From assembly GCA_013115135.1 (NCBI GenBank), contig JABANP010000063.1, positions 62,001 to 126,000 of the forward strand: a DNA stretch of 64,000 nt, read 5' to 3'. The DNA is from Perkinsus olseni. Taxonomy: Eukaryota > Perkinsozoa > Perkinsida > Perkinsidae. Positions 32,559 through 45,901 of this stretch are shown in pieces; the stretch's first letter is position 1; each line of letters opens with the position of its first letter. The notes below the pieces were generated by a model. That model saw only the letters and a list, made by a program, of their open reading frames with translations. It did no database searches and was not told where the DNA came from. A program made the translations under genes and the position numbers.

Positions 32559-33749
32559 TGCGCACTCTAGCCGTCGCGTCGTCTCACTGTGAGCTGCTGC
32601 GGACCGTTCGATCATGATACATGTCGAGTGTTATTGAGGTCTCCGAGATTCCATGCTGTCGATTTGGGAGTGATAGTTGGTCTGGCTCAGCTAGGCCAAG
32701 TAAGGATCCCTCGTCCGCATCGACCTGACGCGAGGTCGTGCGTGCCAACAGTAGAAACATGCACGCGGGAAAGTGATTCCTGTGGCACGCTGCCTGCAGA
32801 CGCTACGAAGAAGAATAAACTCGGTTTTTCCTGCAGTGACGATCTCAATCTAAAAAACTTCAATTCGCACGGCAGCTGAAAGTAGTGTAGCGGCTGTCAG
32901 TCCTCCGAGCCGGCGGTGCAAGGAAGACTATAGGCCAGCATTACCTACATATATGACACTCAGCCCGCCGCGGCCTCGACCAGCCAGAGATGGTGCTTAA
33001 TTACGATCCACTAGAGTCCACCTGTTATGCGCTATAACCACACGTTAGGACAGAAAATTCGCTCAACGGTCTCGAGGAGGACTCAGCGAGGAATGTGACT
33101 CGCGCGCCTCATGGCATGGTACTGTGGTGAACGCAAAACCATTGACTTACGCGGATACCTCTGGGATAAACCAACCGTCACACCCAATTACGCGTAATTT
33201 AAACCACGACTCGGCAGCTGCAACTAACGACACCTGTGGATGCCTAGAATCATCCTGGGAACTACAAACTGCCATACTGGGCAGCGCATACACCAGCAGC
33301 TCACTAGTAAGACGGCGGTAGTGATGATCTACATAAAATAGGCTCTTATAACACGGCTCTAACTGATACTCTTCGTATTAGCTTCTGCGGACTAGCAACA
33401 ATATCGGTGTACGATCAATGCGGGGTGTAATGACAATAATGATAGTTAAAATCGTATAACATATCTAATAGTGTGTGTGCCACTGCATCCGCAGTTCTAT
33501 CACTGAACACACTAAGCATTACAAAGATATGCGCATGAACGCAAGCGACACATGACGCAATATCAGAGTAAGTTTTTCACAAATAAATCATTCGACAAAT
33601 GGTACTAGTAACACCCACCGCATTAAGAGAAGCTGGCGCGCCTATTGAAACCTCATAGTTGAAAATGAATCGTTGGGCGCTCGGTAGGCGCTACGATCCA
33701 CCACAGATATCACACCACAACCGCCGCTAGTGCTGCAGTACATAGTCAT
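32559..33749. other. Intergenic region without a supported gene
   Basis: Two open frames (32589-32879, Cys-containing; 33124-33321) begin with GTG, have no recognisable content and lack splice support. I do not call them. The 3' half is AT-richer. Confidence 0.45.
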
Positions 33750-34646
33750 CTAGTAATAACTACGGCCCTTCCCCTTGCCCCCCTTCCCACCACGACCCTT
33801 GCCATACGGGCGTCGATAGCCTCCGAAGGGTCGGCGCTGGGCAGCAATCGCCCCGAAAGTCTCCTTGTCCGTAGCTCGCTGTTTGGCCCTCTGGTCGATG
33901 ATAGCCGGATCGACGGCACCTTGAGCACCTCGCTCTCTACGATCAAGAGCGTCACAGGAAATGTCGTCGAAGAAGCCTTTGGTCTTGTTGTAACCGGTTC
34001 TAACAGTAGTACCAGCGGTAGAGACCGCGCTCTCGTCAGGCTTCTCCAGTTTCGATGCGTTACCAGCATAGTCGAACTCTTCCTTCACCTCAGCCTTGGC
34101 CTCGGGGTTCACGTTAGGGACCAATTCACCGACGGGACCCGTACGAGTGGGAGGCCTTCTATGAGGCCTATCGGTGCGACCGTATCCACCAGAGTATCCA
34201 CCAGAGTACCCACCATAGTAACTTCCCTTGCCATAACCTCGTTGGTAACCCTTACCACCACCGCCATATCCCCAGCTGCCACGATCCTCCCAACGGCCAC
34301 GGCCACCCCTGTCATCTCTCGGCTGACGGTTGCCAGCAGCCACCTTGGGAGCTTGATTCATGCTCACAATAGCGGGATCCGCGAGAGGGCCAGTCTTCTG
34401 GCCTGCACCTTCGAGAACAGTCAGGTCCTTGATATCCTTGCCTCGGAATATGATAAAGTCGTAGACCTCGTCGCTCGGTGGCACGTTGGGGGTCTTGCGG
34501 CCTTCTGTACCAAACGACTTAACGTTCTGCAAGGCTATAGTAGACTCCTCGGTGTTGATCGTGTAGAGTATGCCTTCATAACGGATCTCGGCGTTGGAGA
34601 TGAGGGAGATTTTGCTCCCGATATAGGGAAGTGATGAGCCACTCAT
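33750..34646 (-). CDS. LSM14: LSM14/Scd6 (RAP55) mRNA decapping and translational-repression factor
   Basis: Acts in P-bodies and binds eIF4E/eIF4G and DDX6-type helicase. Single exon of 298 codons from ATG 34646. The N-terminal Sm-like LSm14 domain ([51 protein letters not shown]) occupies residues 1-80. A Gly/Tyr/Arg-rich stretch ([12 protein letters not shown]) follows. The FDF-box region is [14 protein letters not shown], with Tyr in place of the second Phe. The FFD box is [13 protein letters not shown] and the TFG box [14 protein letters not shown]. The end is an RG/KG-rich tail ([17 protein letters not shown]). The domain order is exactly that of the family. The gene is intronless in an intron-rich neighbourhood. 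Confidence 0.95.
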   Translation of the reverse strand: MSGSSLPYIGSKISLISNAEIRYEGILYTINTEESTIALQNVKSFGTEGRKTPNVPPSDEVYDFIIFRGKDIKDLTVLEGAGQKTGPLADPAIVSMNQAPKVAAGNRQPRDDRGGRGRWEDRGSWGYGGGGKGYQRGYGKGSYYGGYSGGYSGGYGRTDRPHRRPPTRTGPVGELVPNVNPEAKAEVKEEFDYAGNASKLEKPDESAVSTAGTTVRTGYNKTKGFFDDISCDALDRRERGAQGAVDPAIIDQRAKQRATDKETFGAIAAQRRPFGGYRRPYGKGRGGKGGKGKGRSYY

Positions 34647-35575
34647 GAACCGGGCGTGATGAGTCAATAACGGGGAACGCTCAGCGAGCTTTCAAAATCT
34701 GACAGAGAGAAAGATCTCACTCGACGCGAGAACCTACCTCACTAAGTGGAACTGAAACGGTCAGCGAACGGTAAACGATCATAGTACTAGCACGCAAGCG
34801 CAAGGCACGCGCCGTGACCCCCGAGCAGTCAGCCTCGATTCACGACAGTCCAGGCCAGGCAAGCTGCTCACTTGACGATGCAAACGAAACCCTATCCGAA
34901 CTGCTACTACTGGAGGGCCAAGACTAGCAGCGAATCGTCAAGCACTCGAAAAGGAGACTAATTAGAGACCCATGCACGCATGCGCAACCAAAAGGGCGAC
35001 GTCACATGCTGCTCGCAGAGAAGGCTACTTGACGGGGAGCAAACACTCTTGAAAGCTCCTGTATGAGATTACACGCGCCAACACCATGATCCACGAACCA
35101 GCCCAACTCGACATGAAGGTACTGTCGTTAAAGGGTCTCAGGAAATCGATTTCGGGCGGGCGAGAATACGAGATTGCTACACTTCGAAACTTCTTCTTGT
35201 GGTGGTAGGGCCGCTGGTGTGAATGGGATAACTCGCGTGTGGACTGCGCAGGCACATTACTACACCGGATGATCTTTGGCGAATCTAGGACTCCTTCTTA
35301 GTGTGGAAAAGCAGACTTGTAGTTTCGGCTGAATATGAGTTTCGAGGAATGCAGTGAGGTCACTGTGGTAGGTCTTTTGGAGGGCCCTTCTAGCGTATTG
35401 AAGCATCCTGTGCCCGGGCGCTTCCACGCTTGGAGCTCAAGCCTTGGACCCTCTGGAAGCCAGATTTTTCAATTAGAGAATCATGCGTTGTGCGATGTGT
35501 CCCTCACGCATTCTTAGTTTCGGTCAACTGTTGTGGAAGAAGTCACCTTTATAAGCTGCGTTTGATAATTTTAAT
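34647..35575. other. Divergent intergenic region (LSM14 / RAP gene)
   Basis: Contains the two 5' regions. Open frames at 35025-35255 (-) and 35335-35517 (+) have no supporting content. A GTAGGTTC-type donor near 34735 (minus strand) could mark a 5' UTR intron of LSM14. Nothing else is seen. Confidence 0.4.
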
Positions 35576-36478
35576 ATGATATCAACGACCGGCCTCGCAG
35601 CTTCGCTGATGCTGCGGCGCACAGCTTTGACTGCGACGAGCTGCTTGGTCCCTCGGCGTCCTTTCAGTGCGGCAGCCACTGCTGCTGCTCTCAATGAGAA
35701 ATTGACTCCGGAAGAGCAAGCAGAGAAGCAAAGACTCATCAAAGAGCTCACGAAGAAGCTTGCTGGTACGATTGTTTCTGACGTGAGTCAGACTTTTGGG
35801 CTCCACCTTTCGTGAGAGTAGCCTCCGCTAATGCTCCACTCCTGCAGGTCCGCTAGCTGACGAGAACGGTAATGTCCCTACTGGAAAGGATCGCCCAATC
35901 GCCATTGAAGTGGATGGTCCCAGCCACTTCTATGCGAATAGCACCAAGTGAAGCCTCGCTTCAGCTTCCGAGTCTGATGTGATATCTTCATGCAGGTACA
36001 CAGCGTACACCAAGTTGAAACACCGACTATTGACGCGGATGGGCTACAAAGTCCTGCACGTGCCTTACTTTGAGTGGAGGAAACTACGCGGTGCCGAAGG
36101 AGAGAGAGGAATACATGCGAACCAAGCTGAAGTGAGTTGCGGGATTCGGGCCGCGGATTTCTGATTGAATTGTTGCAGGGAAGAACCGACTGAGTGGCTC
36201 GATCCTGAGGACGAGAAGTATTACGCCTCGCGGCATGCAGAGATGGTTAAAGTGGTCGGCGAAGCCGAGCTCACTCCCCAGCCCTCGCAGCCAGTAACGG
36301 AGTCTGTGGCATCTCCTTCCGGTGCTAGCGCGTCGAAGAGCGCTCCTACTGGTGGACGTGGTACTGAGTGGACGGGTGGCCTCCGTTTATTGAGTTTGAT
36401 CGTATGGTTTCAGTCCCATTCGTCCCTCCACCTCCGCCGCCTCCTCGAGCACCCCCACCGCCGAGGCCCCAGCCGTAG
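35576..36478 (+). CDS. RAP-domain protein, probably mitochondrial
   Basis: RAP domains are RNA-binding modules of organellar RNA-processing factors, expanded in alveolates. ATG 35576; the N-terminus [19 protein letters not shown] then SAAATAAAL looks like a mitochondrial leader. A helix ([20 protein letters not shown]) ends at a GTACGA donor. Exon 2 ([18 protein letters not shown]) and exon 3 ([31 protein letters not shown]) form the RAP core. One surplus base at 36087-36092 separates this from [14 protein letters not shown]. The next exon ([19 protein letters not shown]) runs to GTEWTG, where a missing G in 36374-36376 would lead into [15 protein letters not shown] and a poly-Pro tail ending at 36478. 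Read literally, the frame instead ends at 36512. Confidence 0.87.
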
Positions 36479-36786
36479 TGTGAGAGCGTTTCCGAACATG
36501 ATTCAGTCATAATCTCGTCATACTTGTCATTCACTTTCGTCGCGGATGGTGGGCTCGCGGTGCCTAATTACATAAATATATGACGACCTGTTGTGATGCG
36601 ATAATGACGTTTCAGTTTCATCTCTCCCATTGGGTTGAGTGCAATTTTGAGGGTGCAAGCTTCAATACTGATGCTACGGTAGGGCGCTGTCATCCGTAAT
36701 GGCGGAATGACTGAGTCTATGCTATTGTTGTGAGTACATCAGTGAGAACATAACGACTTCGCCTCGTACTTGTAGTGTCCGATGTT

Positions 36787-37248
36787 ATGTCTTTCGACCT
36801 GTCCACTGTGACCCCCTTCCGTCGTCGGGTGTACGAAGCATTGCTGGAAGTTCCTAAGGGGAAGGTCACCACTTACAGAGAGCTTTCGCGAAGAATCAAT
36901 TGTGGGTAATTACCGGCTTGGTGTTCTCTTGCATTCCGCCTGAGTCTCACGTCAGGTCTTGTCAAGCCGTCGGCCAGGCTTTGAAGTGCAACCCGTTTGC
37001 ACCTGATGTGCCATGTCATCGTGTCGTTCGGGCTTCGCTGGACATCGGCGGCTTCCATGGCCACACCGACAAGGATTCTGTAATAACATTGAGCCCCGTC
37101 GAGCCCAACTGAGATCCTTTGTCGCTTAGCTCTATCATGTCAGACGTATGTCCAGCGAAAGATAGCTCTGCTGCGCGAAGAGGGCGTTGAGTTCGTTGAG
37201 GATGCCACTGCAGTTCGAGTAAATCGGAAGTGTTTGCATCACTATTGA
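36787..37248 (+). CDS. Methylated-DNA-protein-cysteine (O6-alkylguanine) S-methyltransferase-like protein
   Basis: Transfers alkyl groups from O6-alkylguanine to its own Cys. Three exons with consistent phases: 36787-36907 (TPFRRRVYEALLEVPKGK, VTTYRELSRRI), a second from about 36957 (VGQALKCNPFAPDVPCHR, VVRASLDIGGFHGHTDKDS), and a third from about 37153 (RKIALLREEGVEFVED, ending RKCLHHY). About 100 residues: only the C-terminal DNA-binding/active-site domain, without the N-terminal half. The acceptor Cys in PCHRV is present. At the position of the Arg finger that normally precedes AVG (RAVG) there is Gln (SCQAVG), which is unusual. Confidence 0.88.
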
Positions 37249-37379
37249 ACCCCTCATGCACGTGATTTTCCAACCACCAGTTGTTGAGTTGAACCTTGGG
37301 GTAAGTGGGGTTTGTTAAACCACATCGTCTCTCAGTCTTTGAGCTTCTCGTCTTTTCGTTGCTTTCGCCTGCCCTGCTC

Positions 37380-38156
37380 ATGACCGTAGGCCATCATCTG
37401 GCTTCTCGGCTCTCTGCTGCTGCTGCTCCTGCCAGCTCTGCTTCTGGATCTCGTCTCACTCGAAACGTCAAGTTGATCATTTTTGATTGGGACTCCACCT
37501 TCGCGGAGCGTTCGGGCAAGCTGAACCAGGCTAAGGTCCTGTACTGGCTGCGTGAACTGCGCAGGGTTACTGACGCCACAATTGGCATCATGAGCTACAA
37601 CACTCAAGGCGTTGCATCTGAGGACTCCTTGATCCTCTCCGAGCTCAAGTCGAGTGGCATACTAGGAGAGTATGTTCACAAAGAGAACATCTGGGGCTAC
37701 CTCAACGCTTGTCACTGCCGTGAGGATCTCAGGCTGCGCGAAAATATGCACCCCATTTTCTGCGGCGATATAACCTCGAAGGCGCGGGCCATCGGTCGTA
37801 TCGCTCGCTGTGCTGGGTTGAGGCCTGAGGAAATCCTCTTCATCGACGACAGCGCTAAGCAGGTTGAACATGCAAGAGCCCTGGGCGCTTGCCATACATA
37901 CCAAGGGTTTTACAAGAGTCACATTGGGCTGAGTGACGAGGATTGGAAATCGATTATTGCGTTTCTGAATGGCCCTGTTGTTGGTCATAGGCTCTGGATG
38001 GGGTCGTCGCAGACCTCAGCTGGAGTGCTGCGCAAAGCGATTACAAGACGCCCTCTGCCCTCGGCTGCATCAGGCTTTGATACCGCCCACTCAGTTACTA
38101 GTTTCGCCGGCCCCAGGAACGATGTTTCCGTTGCGCCTATTAAGGTAATGGCCTGA
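37380..38156 (+). CDS. HAD-superfamily phosphatase, MDP-1/acid-phosphatase (IIIC) type
   Basis: Mg-dependent phosphatase. Single exon; the first in-frame ATG is 37380 (MTVGHHLASRLSAAAAPASS), a Ser/Ala/Arg-rich leader compatible with organelle targeting. Motif I is KLIIFDWDSTFAE (nucleophile and general acid Asp), motif II GIMSYNT, motif III Lys in ITSKARAIGRI, and motif IV ILFIDDSAKQVEHAR. The core after residue 30 is about 170 residues, the usual MDP-1 length. A 50-residue C-terminal Ser/Arg-rich extension follows. The substrate is not determined. It lies about 130 nt after the alkyltransferase stop, on the same strand. Confidence 0.85.
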   Translation: MTVGHHLASRLSAAAAPASSASGSRLTRNVKLIIFDWDSTFAERSGKLNQAKVLYWLRELRRVTDATIGIMSYNTQGVASEDSLILSELKSSGILGEYVHKENIWGYLNACHCREDLRLRENMHPIFCGDITSKARAIGRIARCAGLRPEEILFIDDSAKQVEHARALGACHTYQGFYKSHIGLSDEDWKSIIAFLNGPVVGHRLWMGSSQTSAGVLRKAITRRPLPSAASGFDTAHSVTSFAGPRNDVSVAPIKVMA

Positions 38157-39163
38157 TCTCTGTTGTAACTATTCACCTCATTTCCAAGCCTTTGTTGTAC
38201 TATCCACATCAACGTCACCTCCGACTCTCGCACGCTCTCTTCGGCCTGCTTGTGTCTGGTGAGTTGATCCGAGCGGGGAAGATCATTATCTCACTACTGC
38301 GTGGGTTCCCTCAGCTTTACCACAGAGCACCTGCTGTACTCGTAGGAATTCATACACTCATATCACTTAACTCTCTTATTTTATTTACATGCTAATATCA
38401 AAAACACAGTTCTGCCAGGCAAATGCGCCTAAGTGGATTCTCGGCCTCATCGTCGAGAGTTCTTATCCACTGTGCAAGATTTCCGTCTGGTTACGGATGG
38501 CTCGGGCCTCATCCCTTGTCTGATTACTTCTGAAGTTCGCTCTGATCAGTTGTCGTGAGACAAGGCCAACAACACTGGACGGCTGCATATCAATGTGTAG
38601 TCTGTTGTAGAAAGTTTGTTTTTTTCCGAGGAGATCGCGTGGACGATGACGGTTCACTTGAAAGCGTAAAAGTTGGTTGTTGTGTTACTACAGTTCGTGC
38701 CTGGGGGAGGATAACTTTTAGGTATCACAATAGGATCATAAGGCTTCTAACTAATAGTACGCAGTAGCGGTTCACAGCAGTGGTTCATCGACGTAGGCTT
38801 ATGGCGGTTTACGCCTCGGAGGGATACTGCCGAAATTTACACTCAAACCACCATCGGCGATGGCACTGAGAAACTCATTTTCCCGGCCGAAATTACGTGC
38901 GATCAACTGGAAGAACGGAGTAAGCTATTGTGGATAACTGGTGCAACACAAGCATGTAGTAGTACATTGACACTTTTCTATCACGCATTAACACAGCAAT
39001 AACCGTAGCTTAATCTCGTCGTCGGGAGACAATCACAGGTATTAAGGAAGCTAAATTAGAATGTTACCAGAGCGAATCTTTCCAACCATAAGCGAAGTTC
39101 AGAAGCCACGGTTATTTATACTTCAACGCTGGTGATAAAAGTCATGAGATCGTTTTCGGTTCA
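38157..39163. other. Intergenic region between convergent genes
   Basis: About 1 kb, AT-richer, 3' to the HAD gene (+) and the first CDPK (-). No gene, repeat or RNA is supported. Confidence 0.45.
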
Positions 39164-41299
39164 TCATTGTTTCCTCATCATTATGACAAACTCCTCGAAA
39201 TCAATTTCACCATCTCCGTCAGCATCGACCTCCTGCAGGATCTCATCGAGGTGGCCTTCCACTATGTCACTAACAGCCCCATTATGGAGGACTTGCGCGA
39301 GCTCACTCCGAGTGATCTTTCCGTCGCCATCGACGTCGAAGACTCTGAATGCGGCCCACAGGCGATCTTCTTGAATATACTTCTTGCCTGAGATGGAACA
39401 GCATCAAAACCATGGGGGAGAACTTCATTCAAGGAAGGGCGAGCAAACTTTTGGCATTGACAAACATGGAACGCCGTTCACCCTGCTGAACGCTCTTACG
39501 ATCAAGCGTGGCCGCTATGAACTCGGTGTAGTCAATCACGCCCGATCCGTCAGCGTCAACTTGTTTCATGATCTCCATCAGGTTGTCCGGTATCTCCTTG
39601 AGCCCTGACATAAAGCTTGATGAGCGCCTAGCGAGCATTGGATAGTGCCAAGCTCCGATACGGCAAGCACCGAAAGGAGAGGATATCATGTACGATGTAC
39701 ATTGTACATTCCGCGGAACAAGAGGACTTGCTCACCAGCTTGATTGATTCCCTCAACGATTTCGTGCACGGTGAGCTGCCCATCACCATTCTTGTCGATT
39801 GAAATGAAGATCTTCTTGAGCTGATCGATTTCTTCATCTGGCAGCTGCTGTGCGATCACATGTAGGGCGGCCTAAACGAAAGCTTTCAACCCATAAACAG
39901 GGGAAAAGGTTCATCTCGCATAGTCCCGAGTCGGACTCCCGACACCCCACCTTTTTGAGCTTGTTCTGACTGCGGAAGGACTTCAAGTTCTCAATTTGGG
40001 CGCCTTCTAATGGAGCTCCCTGCGCCTTAGGAGCCTTGTTGCGTACCCACAAATGGTTGAGGGCTTGCTCAGCTGACAAACGACATGGATCTTCCGGGGC
40101 TATAATCGAGCTTTCGAGTTTTCAGCAAAAACGGCATAAACTCGCCCCAGCACTCACCGGTGTAGCGATCTCGCGGGTTGATCTTCAGCAACTTCCGAAT
40201 CAGGTCCTTAGCATCATCCGACACCCCCTTCCAGTCGGCTGCGTTGAAGGTGTAGTTGCCGAGTCGCACCTTGGTGAGGACATCGGCATCAGTCTCACCG
40301 TAGAAGGGCGGATACCCACACAGCAGGATGTACCTATCCACAAAAGCCTCATAGCGATGTCTGCATCCAGAGAAGAAGGAAACGATACGACGATGGTGCA
40401 AGCAAAACTAAACCGATGCAGTGCCTCTTACATAATGACTCCACAGCTCCAAAGATCACACGCCTCGTCGTATTTCCCAGCAAGGACTTGCGGGGCGACA
40501 TAGTAGGGCGTACCGGCCTTCGTCGTCATGATATCATCCTTGACGAACTTCGTGCTAAGGCCAAAGTCGATAATCTTCAAGCAAGATTTCTCGAGCGGCT
40601 CCTTCGTAGAGAAGAGGAAGTTTTCCGGCTTCAAGTCACGATGCATGATGTGATTCTCATGCATGTAGTAGATGGCTCTGAGGATCTGCTGCATGATAAT
40701 AGCTGCCTGGACCTCCGTGAAATGCCCAACTTCAATAATCCTGTCGAAGAGCTCCCCTGACAAGTCAAGCGGCGTGTGCTTATCCTCCCGAGTGATCCAC
40801 GAGGGTGCCGTACCTCCCGTGCAAAGCTCCATAACCAGGTAAATGTTACGATGATCTTCGAAAGTCTCGAACAGTTTAATAATATTGGGATGGTCGAGCA
40901 TCTTCATGATCGCTATCTCCTGCTTGAACCTGTCCACATTCTTCACGTGAGACTTCGATATCGTCTTCACCGCACGGACCTGAACCACATAGCACTTCCG
41001 GGAAGCTCGAACAGAGCGGGCAGCGGAACTCACTGCTGCCGTGGACTTGTTAGTCGCCTTGCAGACCGAGCCATATGAACCTTGACCCAACTTCTTTCCT
41101 TCCAAGTCGTAGAACTGCGTGAGAGTTCCCGTGTTGTCTACTATGAAATTAGCCCTAGCAAAGCCGCCTTCGGCAACCTAAAGTCAGCCGGTACGCGACT
41201 CCAGTACGTCCCGGACCCCACCTCCTTCTGAGGAACTTTGCTGGTAGTGCCATTCACGGTGGTGCTGGGCCCCGATTTCGATCCACATATATTCCCCAT
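39164..41299 (-). CDS. CDPK: Calcium-dependent protein kinase, copy A
   Basis: Ca2+-activated Ser/Thr kinase. ATG 41299: [10 protein letters not shown] is an N-myristoylation signal with an adjacent palmitoylatable Cys, so membrane attachment is likely. Exon 2 ([17 protein letters not shown]) leads to the kinase: GQGSYGSV Gly loop, AVKTISK Lys, [22 protein letters not shown] (APE as APQ). The [17 protein letters not shown] segment, the autoinhibitory/junction helix ([12 protein letters not shown]) and four canonical EF loops follow: [48 protein letters not shown]. Stop at 39164. About eight introns of 35-70 nt. It is the downstream member of a head-to-tail pair with the gene at 42619-45104. 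Confidence 0.97.
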
Positions 41300-42618
41300 T
41301 CACGCGGAGTAGAAAAAACGTTCAACTGGCAAGGCAAACGTGTGGCGCATAGGCCGCACAGTTCGAGCTCGTGGTCGTTCACTCGGGATAAAAATGCACA
41401 AAAACGGATCTCTCCCGTGATAGGAGACTCGGGCAAGACTAGAATCCTCCATGATCGAGGCTCCGTCGCTATTCTCGTCAGCAGCGTAGCAAACGTCGCG
41501 TACGACTCGTAGGTAGACTGCTACCAACGGAGTTGCGCGATGACGTTAAGGAAGCTCAAGAAACGCCGAGGAAGCAAGCCAAGAGGTCGCTTAGAGTGGG
41601 CTTAAAGCAAGTCGAGTCTCTTAGTGTGGGCGAACAGAGACTAAGGCGGATTCGCGCGCAGCAGCCGCGATGATCGTCAAGCCGCCTTTAGCAGACTATG
41701 TTTATCGCAACACACACTTTGCCCCATGTTTACATGCACTACAAGAGTGCGTGCAAAACCTGGAAAAGCTTTCGGGCGGTTTCGTAGGTCACTGACCAAT
41801 GGACTAATGTTCGCCTGTTCAAGCGGCTCTGAGCAAGGTCGGTAGTCCATGCCTTGTTGCGCTATGCCTGCCGAACGCCCCAGGATTCATACCCGACCCA
41901 TAGGCTCGGTTGAGAACCTATCACTGCTTTGATAGGTCTTGAACAGCCTCAACTAGTCACTAGAAACCTCCGTTCCCTATTTCGCTCCGCGGTTTGATGT
42001 AGGGAGCATTCGATTGCACACAGAAAGTGTGGATCAAACTCGAGACTCCGCGAAGTGTGAGGCGCATAGACTTTATTGAATTAACCACTTGGAACAAACG
42101 CGGTTCTACCGAGGGGCTCGAAACTGTTATTATCATCGCCACCAACAACAGTGGCAACTCACAGGTCTCACTGATGCGTGAAAGCGGGTGATAAAAGAAT
42201 GTCCGCCATACCGCAATCACCGTTCGGCAATGCTACGGGGACGGTTCAAGCGACCAGCAGGCCATCGAACGTCACGGGCAAATTTTAGTAGATAACATCA
42301 GAAAACCGGAAGATGATGATAAATAGTAACTCCTATGATCGATGACAGTAACACGTACAGAGAAAAGGTCGTCTCCTGCTCATATAGCGAGCCCTCCAAC
42401 TGAGCAGCATAGCGACGACAACAACGCTGGCAAATTTCAAATATTACCGGAATGGATCCGCAGTAATCTTCTGACGGGAATAACTATTGCTAACGAACAC
42501 CGTGGGCAATATTACTAGAATATTGGGTAAAGTACGAGTAACGACTCACTGAATGGGCCGAACCGGAAGAGGTAGGCAAGCATATCAGCCATACTGCACT
42601 GGAAAAACGCATTCTGCT
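41300..42618. other. Spacer between the tandem CDPK genes
   Basis: About 1.3 kb without a supported gene. Contains a perfect 8-bp hairpin, ACCTATCA (41916-41923), 6-nt loop, TGATAGGT (41930-41937). Otherwise nothing stands out. Confidence 0.45.
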
Positions 42619-45104
<2,486 letters not shown>

Positions 45105-45901
45105 TTACAGCTAATGCTTGGAAATACAAATCAACTTCTGAACTGCGCTCCCGAGGAAGTCGATCTCAACACGCGCCCTAAACCACAACCTCCGGATCGT
45201 GATTGGGAGATTTTTCACTTCGCCCGTTGCGCGAATGGTAGAATCCCTACGGAGTACCACCGCATCTCTTCTGATGTCCCATACTCCCCCTCCGCGTCGC
45301 AATGGTGATCCATCCTTTCCTGAGCAGCTTCATGACATACCGAGCCTGTTGTGCACCACCTTCGCACCAGCTAGAGAATTCCTATAGGTCCTAGCGACCA
45401 GTCCCCCACGTAAATCGCACCAACTGGTCCTCGCCGACCACCTGGCGTTATTACGACAAGCCTCAGGTAGCCAGCAAGCTCAAAATGAACACGGAACAAA
45501 ATAACGACAATTTTTCCTCGAACGGTAGTGACAGCAATGGTACGCGCTCTGCTAGCGATGAGCCTAGTTTTGTGCGACACGCCCATTTCGGAGCGCGTCA
45601 AGGCGGAAACAACGAAAATTAAATCAGCTGCCATTGACAACTTGTCAACTAACTGAAGCTTCAAGAGGTTCCACAACGTAGAAGTCCTGACTCCATTCCA
45701 CGTCTGCAGTGCAGACTCTGCACAGTAAGGGTATAGTTGAGGAAATGCAAGTAGCGTAAGTGTTCAAGAATCTTTACCGGCCGCATGCGTGCATATTCGC
45801 CGTACTCTGAGGCTTCACAACTGTGGGCAGACCTACATCGTGCTGGAGCACCCTTAACTCAGTTTACGACAATTATTAGTGCAAATCTGGAGTTCTTGTG
45901 A
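45105..45901. other. Divergent spacer between CDPK B and the tetraspanin-like gene
   Basis: An ATG-initiated plus-strand ORF at 45114-45308 (VDLNTRPKPQPPDRDWEIF) and a minus-strand open frame at 45371-45676 occur but lack support. They are treated as doubtful. Both gene 5' regions lie here. Confidence 0.35.

Noticed and set aside
32589..33321. Two plus-strand ORFs in the spacer before LSM14
   Set aside because: Both start at GTG rather than ATG, have no domain and show no splice-site support.
33921..34634. 237-codon plus-strand ORF over LSM14
   Set aside because: Shadow of a fully convincing LSM14 gene on the minus strand.
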